Below are positions 15,871 to 24,333 of a stretch of DNA of 41,461 nt, piece by piece (position 1 is the first letter of the stretch; each line of letters starts with the position of its first letter). Below the pieces are notes generated by a model. It was not told the DNA's origin. It searched no databases and worked only from the letters and a program-made list of their open reading frames with translations. Origin of the DNA: Bacillota bacterium (lineage in GTDB: Bacteria > Bacillota > Clostridia > SK-Y3); NCBI GenBank assembly GCA_022360955.1, contig JAKSBV010000137.1:1-41461 (forward strand), read 5' to 3'. Position numbers and translations under genes: made by a program.

Positions 15871-17133
15871 CTACTCAACCTCCTCTGGTGAAACAATTTT
15901 GCCTGCGAGTGCAGATGCAGCTGCTACGGCAGGACTGGCCAAATACACTTCGCTCTCCGGGTGACCCATTCTGCCTACAAAGTTTCGATTGGTCGTTGCA
16001 ATCGCTCTTTCACCCTTTGCCAGGATCCCCATATGCCCGCCAAGGCATGGTCCGCAAGTGGGTGTGCTTACCACCGCACCCGCCTCTACGAAGATCTTCA
16101 GCAGGCCTTCTTCCATGGCTTGAAGATAAACCTTTTGTGAACCCGGGAAAACAATGGTTCTCACATGGGGCGCCACCTTTTTATCTTTCAATATATTGGC
16201 CGCAATCCTTAGATCACTGATTCGCCCGTTGGTACAAGACCCGATAACCGACTGATCGATATTCACCTCGCCCACCGCATCAATGGTTCTTGTATTCTCC
16301 GGAAGATGGGGAAATGCGACGGTGGGTCTAATGTCGTTTAAGTCAATCACATAGGTGTGGGTATATTCCGCATCCGCATCGGCTTGATAACATTTGTATG
16401 CCTTCTCAGAATGTTCTTTAACATAGGCCAATGTCTGTTCGTCCGCTTCAAAAATACCGTTCTTGGCCCCTGCTTCAATGGCCATATTGGTGATGGTAAA
16501 ACGATCGTCTATGGGCAATGCCTTTACACCGTCACCCACAAACTCCATGGATTTGTAAAGGGCCCCGTCTACCCCTATCATCCCGATGATGTGCAGGATA
16601 ACGTCTTTACCGCTCGCCCACTTGCTCAATTTGCCTTTCAATTCAAATTTAATGGCCTCAGGCACTTTAAACCATGCTTCTCCCGTTGCCATTCCCGCTG
16701 CCATATCGGTACTGCCCACACCTGTGGAAAAAGCCCCCAGGGCCCCATAAGTGCAGGTATGAGAATCGGCACCGATAACTACATCGCCGGGCACAACCAG
16801 ACCTTTTTCCGGAATCAGTACATGCTCAATCCCCATTTGCCCTATTTCAAAATAGTTTACAATACCCTTCTCTTTGGCAAATTCACGAATATATTTACAC
16901 TGCTCCGCCGACTTAATATCTTTATTGGGCGTAAAATGATCCGGTACAATTGCCACTTTGTTTACGTCAAACACACGATCTATTCCGATTTTTTCAAATT
17001 CTTTTACGGCTACCGGCGTCGTTACGTCATTGCCCAATACCAGGTCCAACTTGGCCTGTATCAATTGACCCGGCACCACTTTATCCAATCCCGCATGAGC
17101 TGCAAGGATCTTTTGCGTCATTGTCATTCCCAT
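15871..17133 (-). CDS. leuC: 3-isopropylmalate dehydratase large subunit
   Basis: A 420-residue aconitase-superfamily enzyme carrying a [4Fe-4S] cluster; with LeuD it isomerises 2-isopropylmalate to 3-isopropylmalate. The three cluster cysteines are present: Cys300 in GSCTNGR, and Cys360 and Cys363 in CGPCLGGH. Other family blocks are [25 protein letters not shown] and the terminal [20 protein letters not shown]. The short length marks the HacA/archaeal-type LeuC. The ATG at 17133 follows GAAGGAGG. A large repeat copy starts about 13 bp upstream. No T-box element was recognised in the leader, although leucine operons in Firmicutes often have one. Confidence 0.97.
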   Translation of the reverse strand: MGMTMTQKILAAHAGLDKVVPGQLIQAKLDLVLGNDVTTPVAVKEFEKIGIDRVFDVNKVAIVPDHFTPNKDIKSAEQCKYIREFAKEKGIVNYFEIGQMGIEHVLIPEKGLVVPGDVVIGADSHTCTYGALGAFSTGVGSTDMAAGMATGEAWFKVPEAIKFELKGKLSKWASGKDVILHIIGMIGVDGALYKSMEFVGDGVKALPIDDRFTITNMAIEAGAKNGIFEADEQTLAYVKEHSEKAYKCYQADADAEYTHTYVIDLNDIRPTVAFPHLPENTRTIDAVGEVNIDQSVIGSCTNGRISDLRIAANILKDKKVAPHVRTIVFPGSQKVYLQAMEEGLLKIFVEAGAVVSTPTCGPCLGGHMGILAKGERAIATTNRNFVGRMGHPESEVYLASPAVAAASALAGKIVSPEEVE

Positions 17134-17145
17134 CGATAATACCTC

Positions 17146-17410
17146 CTTCTTTAACCTATAAATAACACACTAGCATTAGAAATAAATCGTATGGAAGCAA
17201 CCTTATGAACCGGAGATCGGAGGTCAGAGGGCGGAGGTCGGAATATGACCCAACAGGAGAGCATTCAATACACTTCTTATCCGACTTCCGATTTCGGACT
17301 TCTGACTTCCGGTACGGTGTGTCCCCTTACCTTAATCCAAGCTCTTAGATTCGGAATACCCGTTGCTGGAGTACGATTATATTTCAAGCTTTACTGTGCG
17401 TTATCTATGT
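17146..17410 (-). repeat. Large copy (B2) of the dispersed inverted-repeat element
   Basis: This shares both end blocks with 2486-2775. The left block is ACACTAGCATTAGAAATA followed by GGAAGCAACCTTATGAACCG and GAGATCGGAGG. The right block is TTCGGAATACCCGTTGCTGG followed by ATTATATTTCAAGC and GTGCGTTATCTATG. The two ends are complementary over about 50 bp (ATAAATAACACAC against ATAGATAACGCAC when inverted). The interior differs from B1 and is rich in GGAGGTCGGA and its complement TCCGACTTCCG. It begins 13 bp upstream of leuC. Confidence 0.7.
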
Positions 17411-17482
17411 TTACTGTATTGTTTTATTCATTTTAAAATAGATACTGCAAAATTTCTTCCCAATAACGATTTAAAGCAACCC

Positions 17483-17517
17483 AAAAAAATAACGTTTCCT
17501 GCTACGGAAACATTATT
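17483..17517 (-). terminator. Terminator of the AraC-family gene
   Basis: On the minus strand GTTTCC, a six-base loop and GGAAAC are followed by GTTATTTTTTT. It starts inside the last codons of the regulator gene. Confidence 0.7.
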
Positions 17518-18436
17518 TTACGGAACCATGAATTTTATTCATCCTTTCCGCCTTCACCTGCTTTCTATATTTCAGCGGTGTGGTGCCTACATGCTTCTTA
17601 AATATATCGTTATAACGCTGCTGGCTGGCGAAACCCACGCTGAGTGCTACATCACTGATCTTTAAATCCGTTTTCTCCAGCAATTCCTTTGACTTTTCCA
17701 CCCGCACACCCAGCAAAAAGCTTTTGGGGCTGATGCCGAATTCTTCTTTAAAGGCGTGTGCAAAATAGCTCTGGCTCAGAAATATATATTTTGCAACGTC
17801 GGTGAGGGTTATATCTTTTCCGTAATTGGTTTCCATATATTTTTTCGCAATTTGCATTAATTCTTTCAACTTTAAGCTTTTGCTTTTTATGTTTTCTTCC
17901 CATTCCATCTTCAAGGAACGGGAAATAAGCACAAACAGCTCCATAATCAGCAAATAGGTCAGATAGTCTCCCCATAAGTCTTTCTTTTCTCTCTCTTTCA
18001 AGATTCTATTCATTACATAAACGATATCGTTTTTGCGACTTAATTTAAGACTGATGTACGCACCACTTTCCTTATTTTTTACGAATTCTATAAAATCATT
18101 GAGTGAAACATCGGAATATTCATTATTACGCTGATTGCGGAATTTAAAGCTTAAGACCATGAATTCGCAACCGGTCGGCGATTTCACATCAAACTTGTGC
18201 GGCTGGTGCGGCTTGATAATAACAATATCGTTAGGACCTAATTTCACATTATGCCCTGCAATTTGAAACACCGCATTTCCGCGCTTAATATAGACCATTT
18301 CAAAATGGTCATGCTGATTGAGCGCCATTGACCAACTCGTATTATGAATGCGTTGTATAGTTTTCACAATAACAGGTAAAAATGTCCTCTGATTGATTAA
18401 CCCTTCCCATGTTTTGGGCAACATCGTATTTGCCAT
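17513..18436 (-). CDS. AraC-family transcriptional regulator with N-terminal cupin
   Basis: A 307-residue regulator. The N-terminal half is a cupin-type sensing domain (HDHFEMVYIKRGNAVFQIAGHNVKLGPNDIVIIKPHQPHKF). The C-terminal 100 residues are the double helix-turn-helix of the AraC/XylS family: DITLTDVAKYIFLSQSYFAHAFKEEFGISPKSFLLGVRVEKSKELL followed by KISDVALSVGFASQQRYNDIFKKHVGTTPLKYRKQ. Such proteins usually respond to sugars or other small ligands. The ATG at 18436 is preferred over a GTG three codons upstream because AAAGGTGGGA lies in front of it. Its ligand and targets are not evident: neither neighbour is a sugar operon. Several hairpin-repeat copies lie upstream. Confidence 0.92.
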   Translation of the reverse strand: MANTMLPKTWEGLINQRTFLPVIVKTIQRIHNTSWSMALNQHDHFEMVYIKRGNAVFQIAGHNVKLGPNDIVIIKPHQPHKFDVKSPTGCEFMVLSFKFRNQRNNEYSDVSLNDFIEFVKNKESGAYISLKLSRKNDIVYVMNRILKEREKKDLWGDYLTYLLIMELFVLISRSLKMEWEENIKSKSLKLKELMQIAKKYMETNYGKDITLTDVAKYIFLSQSYFAHAFKEEFGISPKSFLLGVRVEKSKELLEKTDLKISDVALSVGFASQQRYNDIFKKHVGTTPLKYRKQVKAERMNKIHGSVK

Positions 18437-18475
18437 AGTTCCCACCTTTTCGATCCTTATATATTGAACGCACTA

Positions 18476-18517
18476 AATATATACCGCTGCAACCTAAAAA
18501 TACATTATCAAATTTGT
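18476..18517. repeat. Partial repeat arm (A7) upstream of the AraC gene
   Basis: TATATACCGCTGCAACC followed by TAAAAATACATTATCAAA matches one arm of the hairpin repeat. The apex and the other arm are absent. Confidence 0.5.
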
Positions 18518-18539
18518 GCGATCAATGGGTTTATAGGGT

Positions 18540-18591
18540 ATAGGCTTTCACACTTTGTCATTGAAAATACAAAGCCACGTGTGAAGCCTAT
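18540..18591. repeat. Inverted repeat in the AraC upstream region
   Basis: ATAGGCTTTCACAC (18540-18553) is complementary to GTGTGAAGCCTAT (18579-18591) with a single bulged base and a 25-nt loop. It lies about 105 bp upstream of the AraC-family start. It could be a regulatory hairpin or an operator pair. No T-run follows on either strand, so it is not a standard terminator. Confidence 0.5.
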
Positions 18592-18701
18592 GGTTATTAT
18601 ACCATGAATCGTGAAAGATCAGCAAGAAAGGCAAATTGGAATATTTTGAAAAAACTCTTGATATTCTTGGTATATTTTGATTGCATTATGCGTATCATTG
18701 T

Positions 18702-18880
18702 GATATATAGGTATGGCACTTTAGAATCTAATTGTTATTTGAACAAAAAACACAGAATCATCATTGTGTTGGGTCGTGTGGATATCGCACTTTAAAATTG
18801 AATTGATATTTGGATAAAAAACGCAGAGCCATCGTTGTTTGTTCAAATGTATTTTAAGGTATACCGTGCGCTGTCTTTAT
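18702..18880 (-). repeat. Tandem hairpin-repeat copies (A5a partial, A5b full)
   Basis: A left-half copy (18702-18769, GGCACTTTAGAATC ... AACAAAAAACACAGAATCAT) is followed after a few bases by a full copy (18778-18880) with apical segment CGCAGAGCCATCGTTG and outer arms GATATCGCACTTTAAAATTG and GTGCGCTGTCTTTAT. Read on the minus strand, A5b has the same orientation as A1 and A13, here towards the AraC-family gene. The whole gap 18437-19192 is gene-free and consists mainly of these elements. Confidence 0.7.
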
Positions 18881-19035
18881 CCAATCCATAACCGTTCAAA
18901 AGGCGTTTCAAAAAACAGGCTGTATGCAGGTCCATTTTACACAGTAAAATCCGACCAAGATCAAAAGAGTTCAATGCCTTTGAGATTTTTTTAGCATTGG
19001 ATGCAAGTAAAATGAGTCATGTATGGTTTAAAACG

Positions 19036-19078
19036 TCCTTGTTCAAATGAAGGTTTAGGTTGCAGTGCCTTATCTTTA
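19036..19078 (-). repeat. Half copy (A6) of the hairpin repeat
   Basis: CTTGTTCAAATGAAGG followed by TTTAGGTTGCAGTGCC and TTATCTTTA matches the outer arm of the element; on the minus strand it reads TAAAGATAAGGCACTGCAAC. The apical loop and second arm are missing. Confidence 0.55.
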
Positions 19079-19192
19079 CTAAACTTGGTTCGATTAGAGT
19101 GCCTATTTTGTCTTACCTCCTTGGAATTTTGGAGTCATAGCGAAAAGCTGCTCTACCACGAAAAACCAAGACCATTAAAGGAGGTATGGACA

Positions 19193-19405
19193 ATGTCCGA
19201 TAAGACCATTACTTGTAAGGATTGCGGCAATGAATTCGTTTTTACCGAAGGAGAACAGCAGTTTTACGCTGAAAAAGGGTTTAACAATGACCCTGTAAGG
19301 TGTAAAGATTGCAGGGCCGCCAGAAAAGCACAAAGAAGGCCCTCTAATCATAGAGGCGCCAGCGACAACAACGGCTTTAATGCTCCCAGAATATCAAGAT
19401 TCTAA
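19193..19405 (+). CDS. Small zinc-ribbon protein
   Basis: A 70-residue protein with two CxxC knuckles, C8-K-D-C11 and C37-K-D-C40, separated by the conserved GNEFVFTEGEQQFYAEKGFNNDPVR. This matches the 'probable zinc-ribbon domain' family (PF13451 type), whose Firmicute members are short and of unknown function. The tail is basic and polar (RAARKAQRRPSNHRG), which would suit nucleic-acid contact; this is inference. The ATG at 19193 is fixed by AAAGGAGG 8 bases upstream, and the longer upstream frame runs through repeat DNA. A terminator follows at once, so it is monocistronic. Confidence 0.88.
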   Translation: MSDKTITCKDCGNEFVFTEGEQQFYAEKGFNNDPVRCKDCRAARKAQRRPSNHRGASDNNGFNAPRISRF

Positions 19406-19413
19406 GACAGGCC

Positions 19414-19446
19414 AAGCAACCGCATACTCCTATACGGTTGCTTTTA
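19414..19446 (+). terminator. Intrinsic terminator of the zinc-ribbon gene
   Basis: AAGCAACCG (19414-19422) and CGGTTGCTT (19434-19442) form a 9-bp stem followed by TTTATT. Confidence 0.8.
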
Positions 19447-19494
19447 TTCGGTCATTTTACAGGGGGAAATCTAACCCCAAACAAGCTCAACCCT

Positions 19495-21906
19495 TTATTC
19501 TACAAGTTTCTTTGCCAACTTCACCGCACCGTGGGCATCTTCCGAGTAGCCGTCGGCTCCTATTTCTTCCGCATACTGCTCACTGACAACGGCGCCGCCG
19601 ATCATGATTTTGCTGCCCGACTTTTCCTTTTTCGCCAATGCCACCACTTCTTTCATCTCCAGCATAGTGGTGGTCATCAACGCCGACAGTCCGATGATAT
19701 CCGCATTGATTTCTTTTGCCTTTTGTACAATCGTTTCGGCACTCACATCTTTCCCCAGGTCAACTACTTCAAATCCGTAATTTTTAAGCATCAGGCCTAC
19801 AATATTCTTCCCGATATCATGAATATCTCCTTTCACTGTGGCCAGTACGATTCTTGTCTTTGCTTGCTGCTGTTCCGAACCCTCCGTTTCCAGTAAAGGC
19901 TCCAGGTGTACAAAAGCTCTTTTCATGGTCTCCGCACTTTGTATCAACTGGGGAAGGAAATAGGTCTTCTGTTCGTATAGATTACCCACATGGGTAATGG
20001 CAGGAATTAAATATCGGTTCACAAGGTTCCCCGGGGTTGTGTTTTCCTCCAATGCACTGTCTATAAGCCGCCTGATGCTTTCTTTGTCTCCTTTGACAAC
20101 CGCATCATATACCTGGTCTGCCGGTGTCTTTATCTTCTGTTCCCGAGGGGAATCCAATACCTTTTTTTTATCTTGCGCAAAATAGTTTATATACCTGGTG
20201 CTGTTATCATCTTTGGCCGTCAATACATCACATGCCCTTTTCACATTCATTAACATCTCACCGGACGGATTGGCAATGGCCATGGTCAATCCGCTGCCGA
20301 TAGCCATGGCCAGAAAAGCCGTATTGACCCAGCTTCTTTGCGGCAGGCCGAAGGATATATTGGATAACCCTATAATCGTATTACACTCAAATGTATGGGC
20401 ACACCAGTCAATCACTTTTAGTGTCTCCCGGGCGGCTTTCTGATCGGAAGATACCGTCATCACCAGCCCGTCTACTACGATATCCTCTTTATCATATCCA
20501 TACCTTCGGGCCTCGTGATACACTGTTCGGATCAGTTCGATTCGTTCGTCCGCCGTTTCAGGCACCCCTTTATCACTCAGCGGGAGTAAAATAAACATTG
20601 CACCGTATTTTGCAGCAACCGGCAGCAATGTCTCCAATTTTGCTTTTTCTGCAGATATGGAATTGATCAGCGCTCTGCCGGGATAAATACGCAATGCCGC
20701 TTCAAGAACATCAACGGAAGATGAGTCCAGGCATAGAGGCATGTGCACACTGCCGGACAGCAGCTCGACTACCTTCACCATGGTCTCCTTCTCATCTATG
20801 CCGGGCATCCCTACGTTAACATCCAGTATCACAGCCCCTTGGTCCTGCTGATCCAACGCAAAATCCAGCACCTGCTCCGTACGACCTTCCCTCAGTTCTG
20901 CCTGAAATGCCTTCTTACCCGTCGGATTAATCCGCTCTCCTACAACGGCTACAGGGTGGTTCCGTCCCACACATAAGGTTTGGCGGGCCGATGTCACCGC
21001 ACTAAAGGGCTTGTTTTGCGGTACTGCCGGTTTTAAGCCTTCTGCGTTTTTTCTTATTTGTTCGATATATGCGGGAGACGTGCCGCAGCACCCGCCGATG
21101 GCCGCCACACCCGCTTCTATAAATGCTTCGATATAGGTTCCGAACGCCTCCGCATCCATATCAAATACCGTTTGACCGTCAACCAATTTAGGCAGGCCGG
21201 CATTAGGCTTTGCAATGAGAGGCACTTTTGCATATGTGCGCATCTCAGCAATAAATACAAGCATTTTCTCGGGGCCTGTGGAGCAATTACAGCCTATCGC
21301 ATCTGCCCCAAGGCTCTGCAGTGTAATAACCGCCGTAGCAGGGTCCGTCCCGGTCAGCGTTCTGCCGTCTTCATTAAATGTCATACTGACGCATACGGGT
21401 AAATCACAGGTCTCTTTAACCGCCAGCAGCGCTGCTCGGGCTTCCTGAATGTCCATCATGGTTTCAATGACAAAAAAATCTACGCCGCCTTCCAGCAAGC
21501 CTTGCACCTGTTCTTTATAAATCTCAACCGCTTGTTCAAAGGATAACTCCCCTAAGGGCTTTATAAATTGACCGGTAGGCGCAAGGTCTCCGGCCACAAA
21601 ACCATCCGGGCCTGCTGCTTCTCTTGAAAGCTGTGCCAGCTTTTTATTCATCTCTACAACCTTGTCGCCGAAACCAAACTCATCCAACTTAATGCGATTA
21701 CCACCGAAGGTGCAGGTATATAAGGTATTTGCTCCTGCCTCCACATATGCCTTTTGCACTTCTACAATGACATCAGGATGGTCCAACACCCATCGTTCGG
21801 GGCAAACCCCTTGAGGCATCCCCCTTTTCTGAAGCTGTGTACCGGTTGCACCATCAAGGATCATGATATGTTCTTGTAAATATTTTCTAAAATCCTGCTT
21901 ATTCAT
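19495..21906 (-). CDS. metH: Cobalamin-dependent methionine synthase, without the activation domain
   Basis: An 803-residue enzyme transferring the methyl group of methyltetrahydrofolate to homocysteine through B12. Domains in order are: homocysteine-binding (about 1-290; DGATGTQLQKRG near 18, and the zinc cysteines in IGCNCSTGPEKM and GGCCGTSPAYI); pterin-binding (about 310-570; VGERINPTGKKAF, VDGLVMTVSSDQ); cobalamin cap (about 590-680); and cobalamin-binding, with DIHDIGKN at 694-701 placing the cobalt-ligand histidine at 696. E. coli MetH has a further 300-residue reactivation domain. Here a shortened version is the upstream gene, which overlaps by 8 bases. The ATG at 21906 follows AGGGTGA. 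Confidence 0.96.
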   Translation of the reverse strand: MNKQDFRKYLQEHIMILDGATGTQLQKRGMPQGVCPERWVLDHPDVIVEVQKAYVEAGANTLYTCTFGGNRIKLDEFGFGDKVVEMNKKLAQLSREAAGPDGFVAGDLAPTGQFIKPLGELSFEQAVEIYKEQVQGLLEGGVDFFVIETMMDIQEARAALLAVKETCDLPVCVSMTFNEDGRTLTGTDPATAVITLQSLGADAIGCNCSTGPEKMLVFIAEMRTYAKVPLIAKPNAGLPKLVDGQTVFDMDAEAFGTYIEAFIEAGVAAIGGCCGTSPAYIEQIRKNAEGLKPAVPQNKPFSAVTSARQTLCVGRNHPVAVVGERINPTGKKAFQAELREGRTEQVLDFALDQQDQGAVILDVNVGMPGIDEKETMVKVVELLSGSVHMPLCLDSSSVDVLEAALRIYPGRALINSISAEKAKLETLLPVAAKYGAMFILLPLSDKGVPETADERIELIRTVYHEARRYGYDKEDIVVDGLVMTVSSDQKAARETLKVIDWCAHTFECNTIIGLSNISFGLPQRSWVNTAFLAMAIGSGLTMAIANPSGEMLMNVKRACDVLTAKDDNSTRYINYFAQDKKKVLDSPREQKIKTPADQVYDAVVKGDKESIRRLIDSALEENTTPGNLVNRYLIPAITHVGNLYEQKTYFLPQLIQSAETMKRAFVHLEPLLETEGSEQQQAKTRIVLATVKGDIHDIGKNIVGLMLKNYGFEVVDLGKDVSAETIVQKAKEINADIIGLSALMTTTMLEMKEVVALAKKEKSGSKIMIGGAVVSEQYAEEIGADGYSEDAHGAVKLAKKLVE

Positions 21907-22543
21907 TGGTCTTCACCCTTTCTATCCCCGCGATCGCTATTACCGATTTTTCCGGAACCAGCATATATTTTTCCGTAAGTTTAAGATCCAGCTTTTGTAG
22001 GCCCAGCTTCTCAAAAATGTGTGCTTGATTTTCCAGCAACAAATCACCATACCCGGGACTATAGCGATGTTTCGTTATTTTTTTGTCTTCCCGTTTGATC
22101 ATCGCAGCGATATATTTGATCATCCATCCCAGGGCTTCATCCGCCGCCTGTGACGCTACCGCGTCCATAATCACACCCAGGGTGGCATCGCCGCTGTCGA
22201 TTTCGGCAAATATTCTTTCCACCACTTCTTTTCCCGCCGTAGATGCCAGCAGGATCACCTCATCACTTTGCAGCAGCAATTTGGAAAGACTTTTGCTTTT
22301 CAGCACATATCCGTCTTCCAGCCTCACAAAGTCAGAATGACGGGCAATAATATCAAATCGTCCGATCGCGCCTTTAAGACGACACAACGACACCCCTTTT
22401 TGTATCCCTCGTGCGAGCATTCTTTGATGCTCCTCCGTCAATACGGTCACATGATTTCTGTATCCCAATCGCATATAGATTTTATCTTGATTGGGCACAA
22501 CCGGTATATTTTCAAAATACGTAATTTTTTTATATTCTCTCAT
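21899..22543 (-). CDS. Stand-alone methionine synthase activation-domain protein
   Basis: A 214-residue protein of the 'vitamin B12-dependent methionine synthase, activation domain' family. It shows the domain's SAM-side signature KHRYSPGYGDLLLENQAHIFEKLGL (compare RPAPGYPACPDH of E. coli MetH) and the final KLTEKYMLVPEKSVIAIAGI, corresponding to the family's pSVSGl strand. It would bind S-adenosylmethionine and help re-methylate oxidised cobalamin on MetH. It overlaps metH by 8 bases, supporting obligate co-expression. The N-terminal half (EVILLASTAGKEVVERIFAEIDSGDATLGVIMDAVASQAADEAL) is typical of the short clostridial form. Its ribosome site is weak (AGGGTAAGG close to the ATG). Confidence 0.9.
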   Translation of the reverse strand: MREYKKITYFENIPVVPNQDKIYMRLGYRNHVTVLTEEHQRMLARGIQKGVSLCRLKGAIGRFDIIARHSDFVRLEDGYVLKSKSLSKLLLQSDEVILLASTAGKEVVERIFAEIDSGDATLGVIMDAVASQAADEALGWMIKYIAAMIKREDKKITKHRYSPGYGDLLLENQAHIFEKLGLQKLDLKLTEKYMLVPEKSVIAIAGIERVKTNE

Positions 22544-23009
22544 CCTTACCCTACCCCTGCACTCACACCCAATTCCTCAACGCTCTGCCTCTCTCTAATC
22601 CTATCCTTTAAAAACTCCCCACGCCAAACCCCAAACTCCGTACTATTCACATTTTATTATATCATATATCAATACCTACAGGTTTTCAACCATATGTCCG
22701 TGACGGCATCAATTTTACCAATCCCCCTCCCTCCCCTACACTAACAAAATCTAAAAACTCTAGAATCATCCATAACTCCCCAAAACCTAATTCTTCATCC
22801 TTAATTCTTCATTCTTCATTAATAACTAGCTTTCTTTCTCCGCAAAGGGTATATTTTCAAATTTGTCAATAGGATTTTAGTAGTAATTTTCTTGACACCT
22901 TAAAACTGAAATAGTAAAATATTCTTGACGAAATCAATAGTATTTTGTGTATCTGAGTCGAATATTGTTGTTTTTACGTTTTAACGATAGATTAGCATCC
23001 TAAACATAT
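22544..23009. other. Gene-free spacer with C-rich and TTCTTCAT repeats
   Basis: From 22545 to 22745 the plus strand is C-rich and purine-poor. From 22785 to 22826 it contains imperfect tandem copies of TTCTTCATTAA-like units (TAATTCTTCATCC, TTAATTCTTCATTCTTCATT). I found neither a SAM (S-box) nor a cobalamin riboswitch in the metH leader. A promoter facing the other way is at 22892-22920. Confidence 0.5.
22892..22920 (+). promoter_or_regulatory. Sigma-A-type promoter for the CBS-GGDEF pair
   Basis: A perfect -35 (TTGACA, 22892-22897), a 17-bp spacer and TAAAAT (22915-22920). Transcription would start near 22927 and run through hairpin-repeat copy A8 (23010-23115) before the start codon at 23147, giving a leader of about 220 nt. 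Confidence 0.65.
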
Positions 23010-23115
23010 TATAGATATCGCACTTTACAACTATCCGTTCATTTTGAACAAACAGCGAGGATGTTGTATTTTTTGTTCAAACATATATTCCATTTTAAAG
23101 AACGATATCTATATA
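23010..23115 (+). repeat. Full-length hairpin repeat, copy A8
   Basis: TATAGATATCGCACTTTACA at the left pairs with TTTTAAAGAACGATATCTAT at the right, and inner arms TTTTGAACAAACAGCG and TTTTTTGTTCAAA enclose a diverged loop. It is the most divergent full copy, yet its end pairs are preserved by matching changes. It ends 32 bp upstream of the start at 23147. Confidence 0.7.
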
Positions 23116-23146
23116 ACTCGTGACAAAATAAAGGGGTTTGTATTTT

Positions 23147-23494
23147 ATGCATTCATATGATTCAAATAGAAAAGCTGAGGTAAATATGAGATTTTCAGAG
23201 TTTGAAATACCACCTATGCAAGATATCCTTCTAGTCGGAAAAAAAGCGCCCATTGGTCCTGAAGCCGTTCGCAGAATGGTAGACGTCCTGTCTCCGGATC
23301 AATACGAAATTATCAAAGTTGACCATGCGGTGATAGAAGCCATCGTCATTCGCAAATCGCTTACAACAATGATATCGCAAAAACGCTTGATTTCAATTAT
23401 CTTGGATGAAGGAGGGAAGGTTACTAACGAAGCAACCGTTATTAAAGCACAGATTAACGTAAAGCTTCATGTTAGTAAATCCATTGACTTATGA
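23147..23494 (+). CDS. Unknown protein coupled to a CBS-GGDEF cyclase
   Basis: A 115-residue cytoplasmic protein that I do not recognise. The ATG at 23147 has AAGGGG 10 bases upstream; another ATG at 23186 (protein of 102 residues, MRFSEFEIPPMQD) has GAGGT closer and is also possible. It has no signal, membrane segment or cysteine. Its features are a Pro-containing start (FEIPPMQDILLVGKKAPIGPEAVRRMVDVLSPDQYEII), a central alternation of Ile/Val suggesting beta structure (VDHAVIEAIVIRKSLTTM), and ILDEGGKVTNEATVIKAQINVKLHV. Its stop overlaps the next start (ATGA), so the two proteins are translationally coupled and probably act together. Confidence 0.72.
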   Translation: MHSYDSNRKAEVNMRFSEFEIPPMQDILLVGKKAPIGPEAVRRMVDVLSPDQYEIIKVDHAVIEAIVIRKSLTTMISQKRLISIILDEGGKVTNEATVIKAQINVKLHVSKSIDL

Positions 23495-24333
23495 TAGTAA
23501 ATATATCTCATATCATGAAGCAAGATGTTTTCACAGTCCACCCTTTTGATGGTCTGAGAAAATCACAGCAGATCATGCTGGAAAACAAAATAAGCTGCCT
23601 GCCCGTTATCGAAGACAATAAGCTTATCGGCCTTCTAACCCTCCGGGATATTTTGGGCAGTCATCCCAATAGAATTGTTGCCGATGCAATGGATCTGCAC
23701 ATCATCTCCGTTCATCCCCACTATTCTTTATGGGCGGCAAAAGAACTCTTCGAACAGCATAATATTGAGAATTTGCCGGTAACCGAAGACGACATGCTCC
23801 ACGGCCTGGTTACCAAAGCTTCCCTTTACAGCGAATTGGGGAAATATATGGATTTGCTCACAGGTCTCTATCAACGCCATTATCTCTATGATAGGGGGAT
23901 TGAATTGTTGAAAAAAGGTGCAAAAATATCTATCATTTTTATTGATATTAACAAATTCGGCTCTATCAATAAAGAGCATGGACATGTAATAGGAGATACC
24001 ATTATTAAAGAGATGAGCCGCCTATTAAAAAATCATATTCCCGATGATTGCGTATTGTGCAGATATGGTGGGGATGAGTTTGCGGTGCTGAGTGCCTACC
24101 CTCTGGAAGCATGCAAAAAACTTGCAATCAATATTTTAATTTCTTTCTCCCAATATTCCTTTTGCAACAATATAACGATTTCGGCATGTGCAGGTATTGC
24201 AATCCAAAACACCGCTGCAGATCCAAAGCCCGATGACTTACTTGAAACGCTGTATGGTCTCATCAATATGGCCAGCCTCGCTTCAACACAGGCTAAATCC
24301 GAAGGTGAAAATATTGTCGTTGTCGGTGCTTAA
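23491..24333 (+). CDS. CBS-pair diguanylate cyclase (GGDEF) protein
   Basis: A 280-residue cytoplasmic signalling protein. Two CBS motifs span about residues 8-115 (KQDVFTVHPFDGLRKSQQIMLENKISCLPVIEDNKLIGLLTLRDIL, and SVHPHYSLWAAKELFEQHNIENLPVTEDDMLHGLVT), a module that usually binds adenine nucleotides. The GGDEF domain follows the normal DLLTGLYQRHYL entry. Its active site RYGGDEF is intact at 191-197, as are DINKFGSIN and GHVIGD, so it may make c-di-GMP. The inhibitory site RxxD expected at 184-187 is P-D-D-C, so product inhibition there is probably lost. It overlaps the preceding gene by ATGA and its stop overlaps the converging YihY stop. Confidence 0.92.
   Translation: MIVNISHIMKQDVFTVHPFDGLRKSQQIMLENKISCLPVIEDNKLIGLLTLRDILGSHPNRIVADAMDLHIISVHPHYSLWAAKELFEQHNIENLPVTEDDMLHGLVTKASLYSELGKYMDLLTGLYQRHYLYDRGIELLKKGAKISIIFIDINKFGSINKEHGHVIGDTIIKEMSRLLKNHIPDDCVLCRYGGDEFAVLSAYPLEACKKLAINILISFSQYSFCNNITISACAGIAIQNTAADPKPDDLLETLYGLINMASLASTQAKSEGENIVVVGA

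Noticed and set aside
17134-17512. T-box or leucine attenuator for leuCDB
   Set aside because: The conserved T-box bulge word (AGGGTGGNACCGCG or its complement) is absent; the region is mainly repeat B2.
22544-22900. SAM (S-box) or cobalamin riboswitch for metH
   Set aside because: Neither the S-box core words nor the B12-box could be found on the minus strand; a covariance scan would be needed to be sure.
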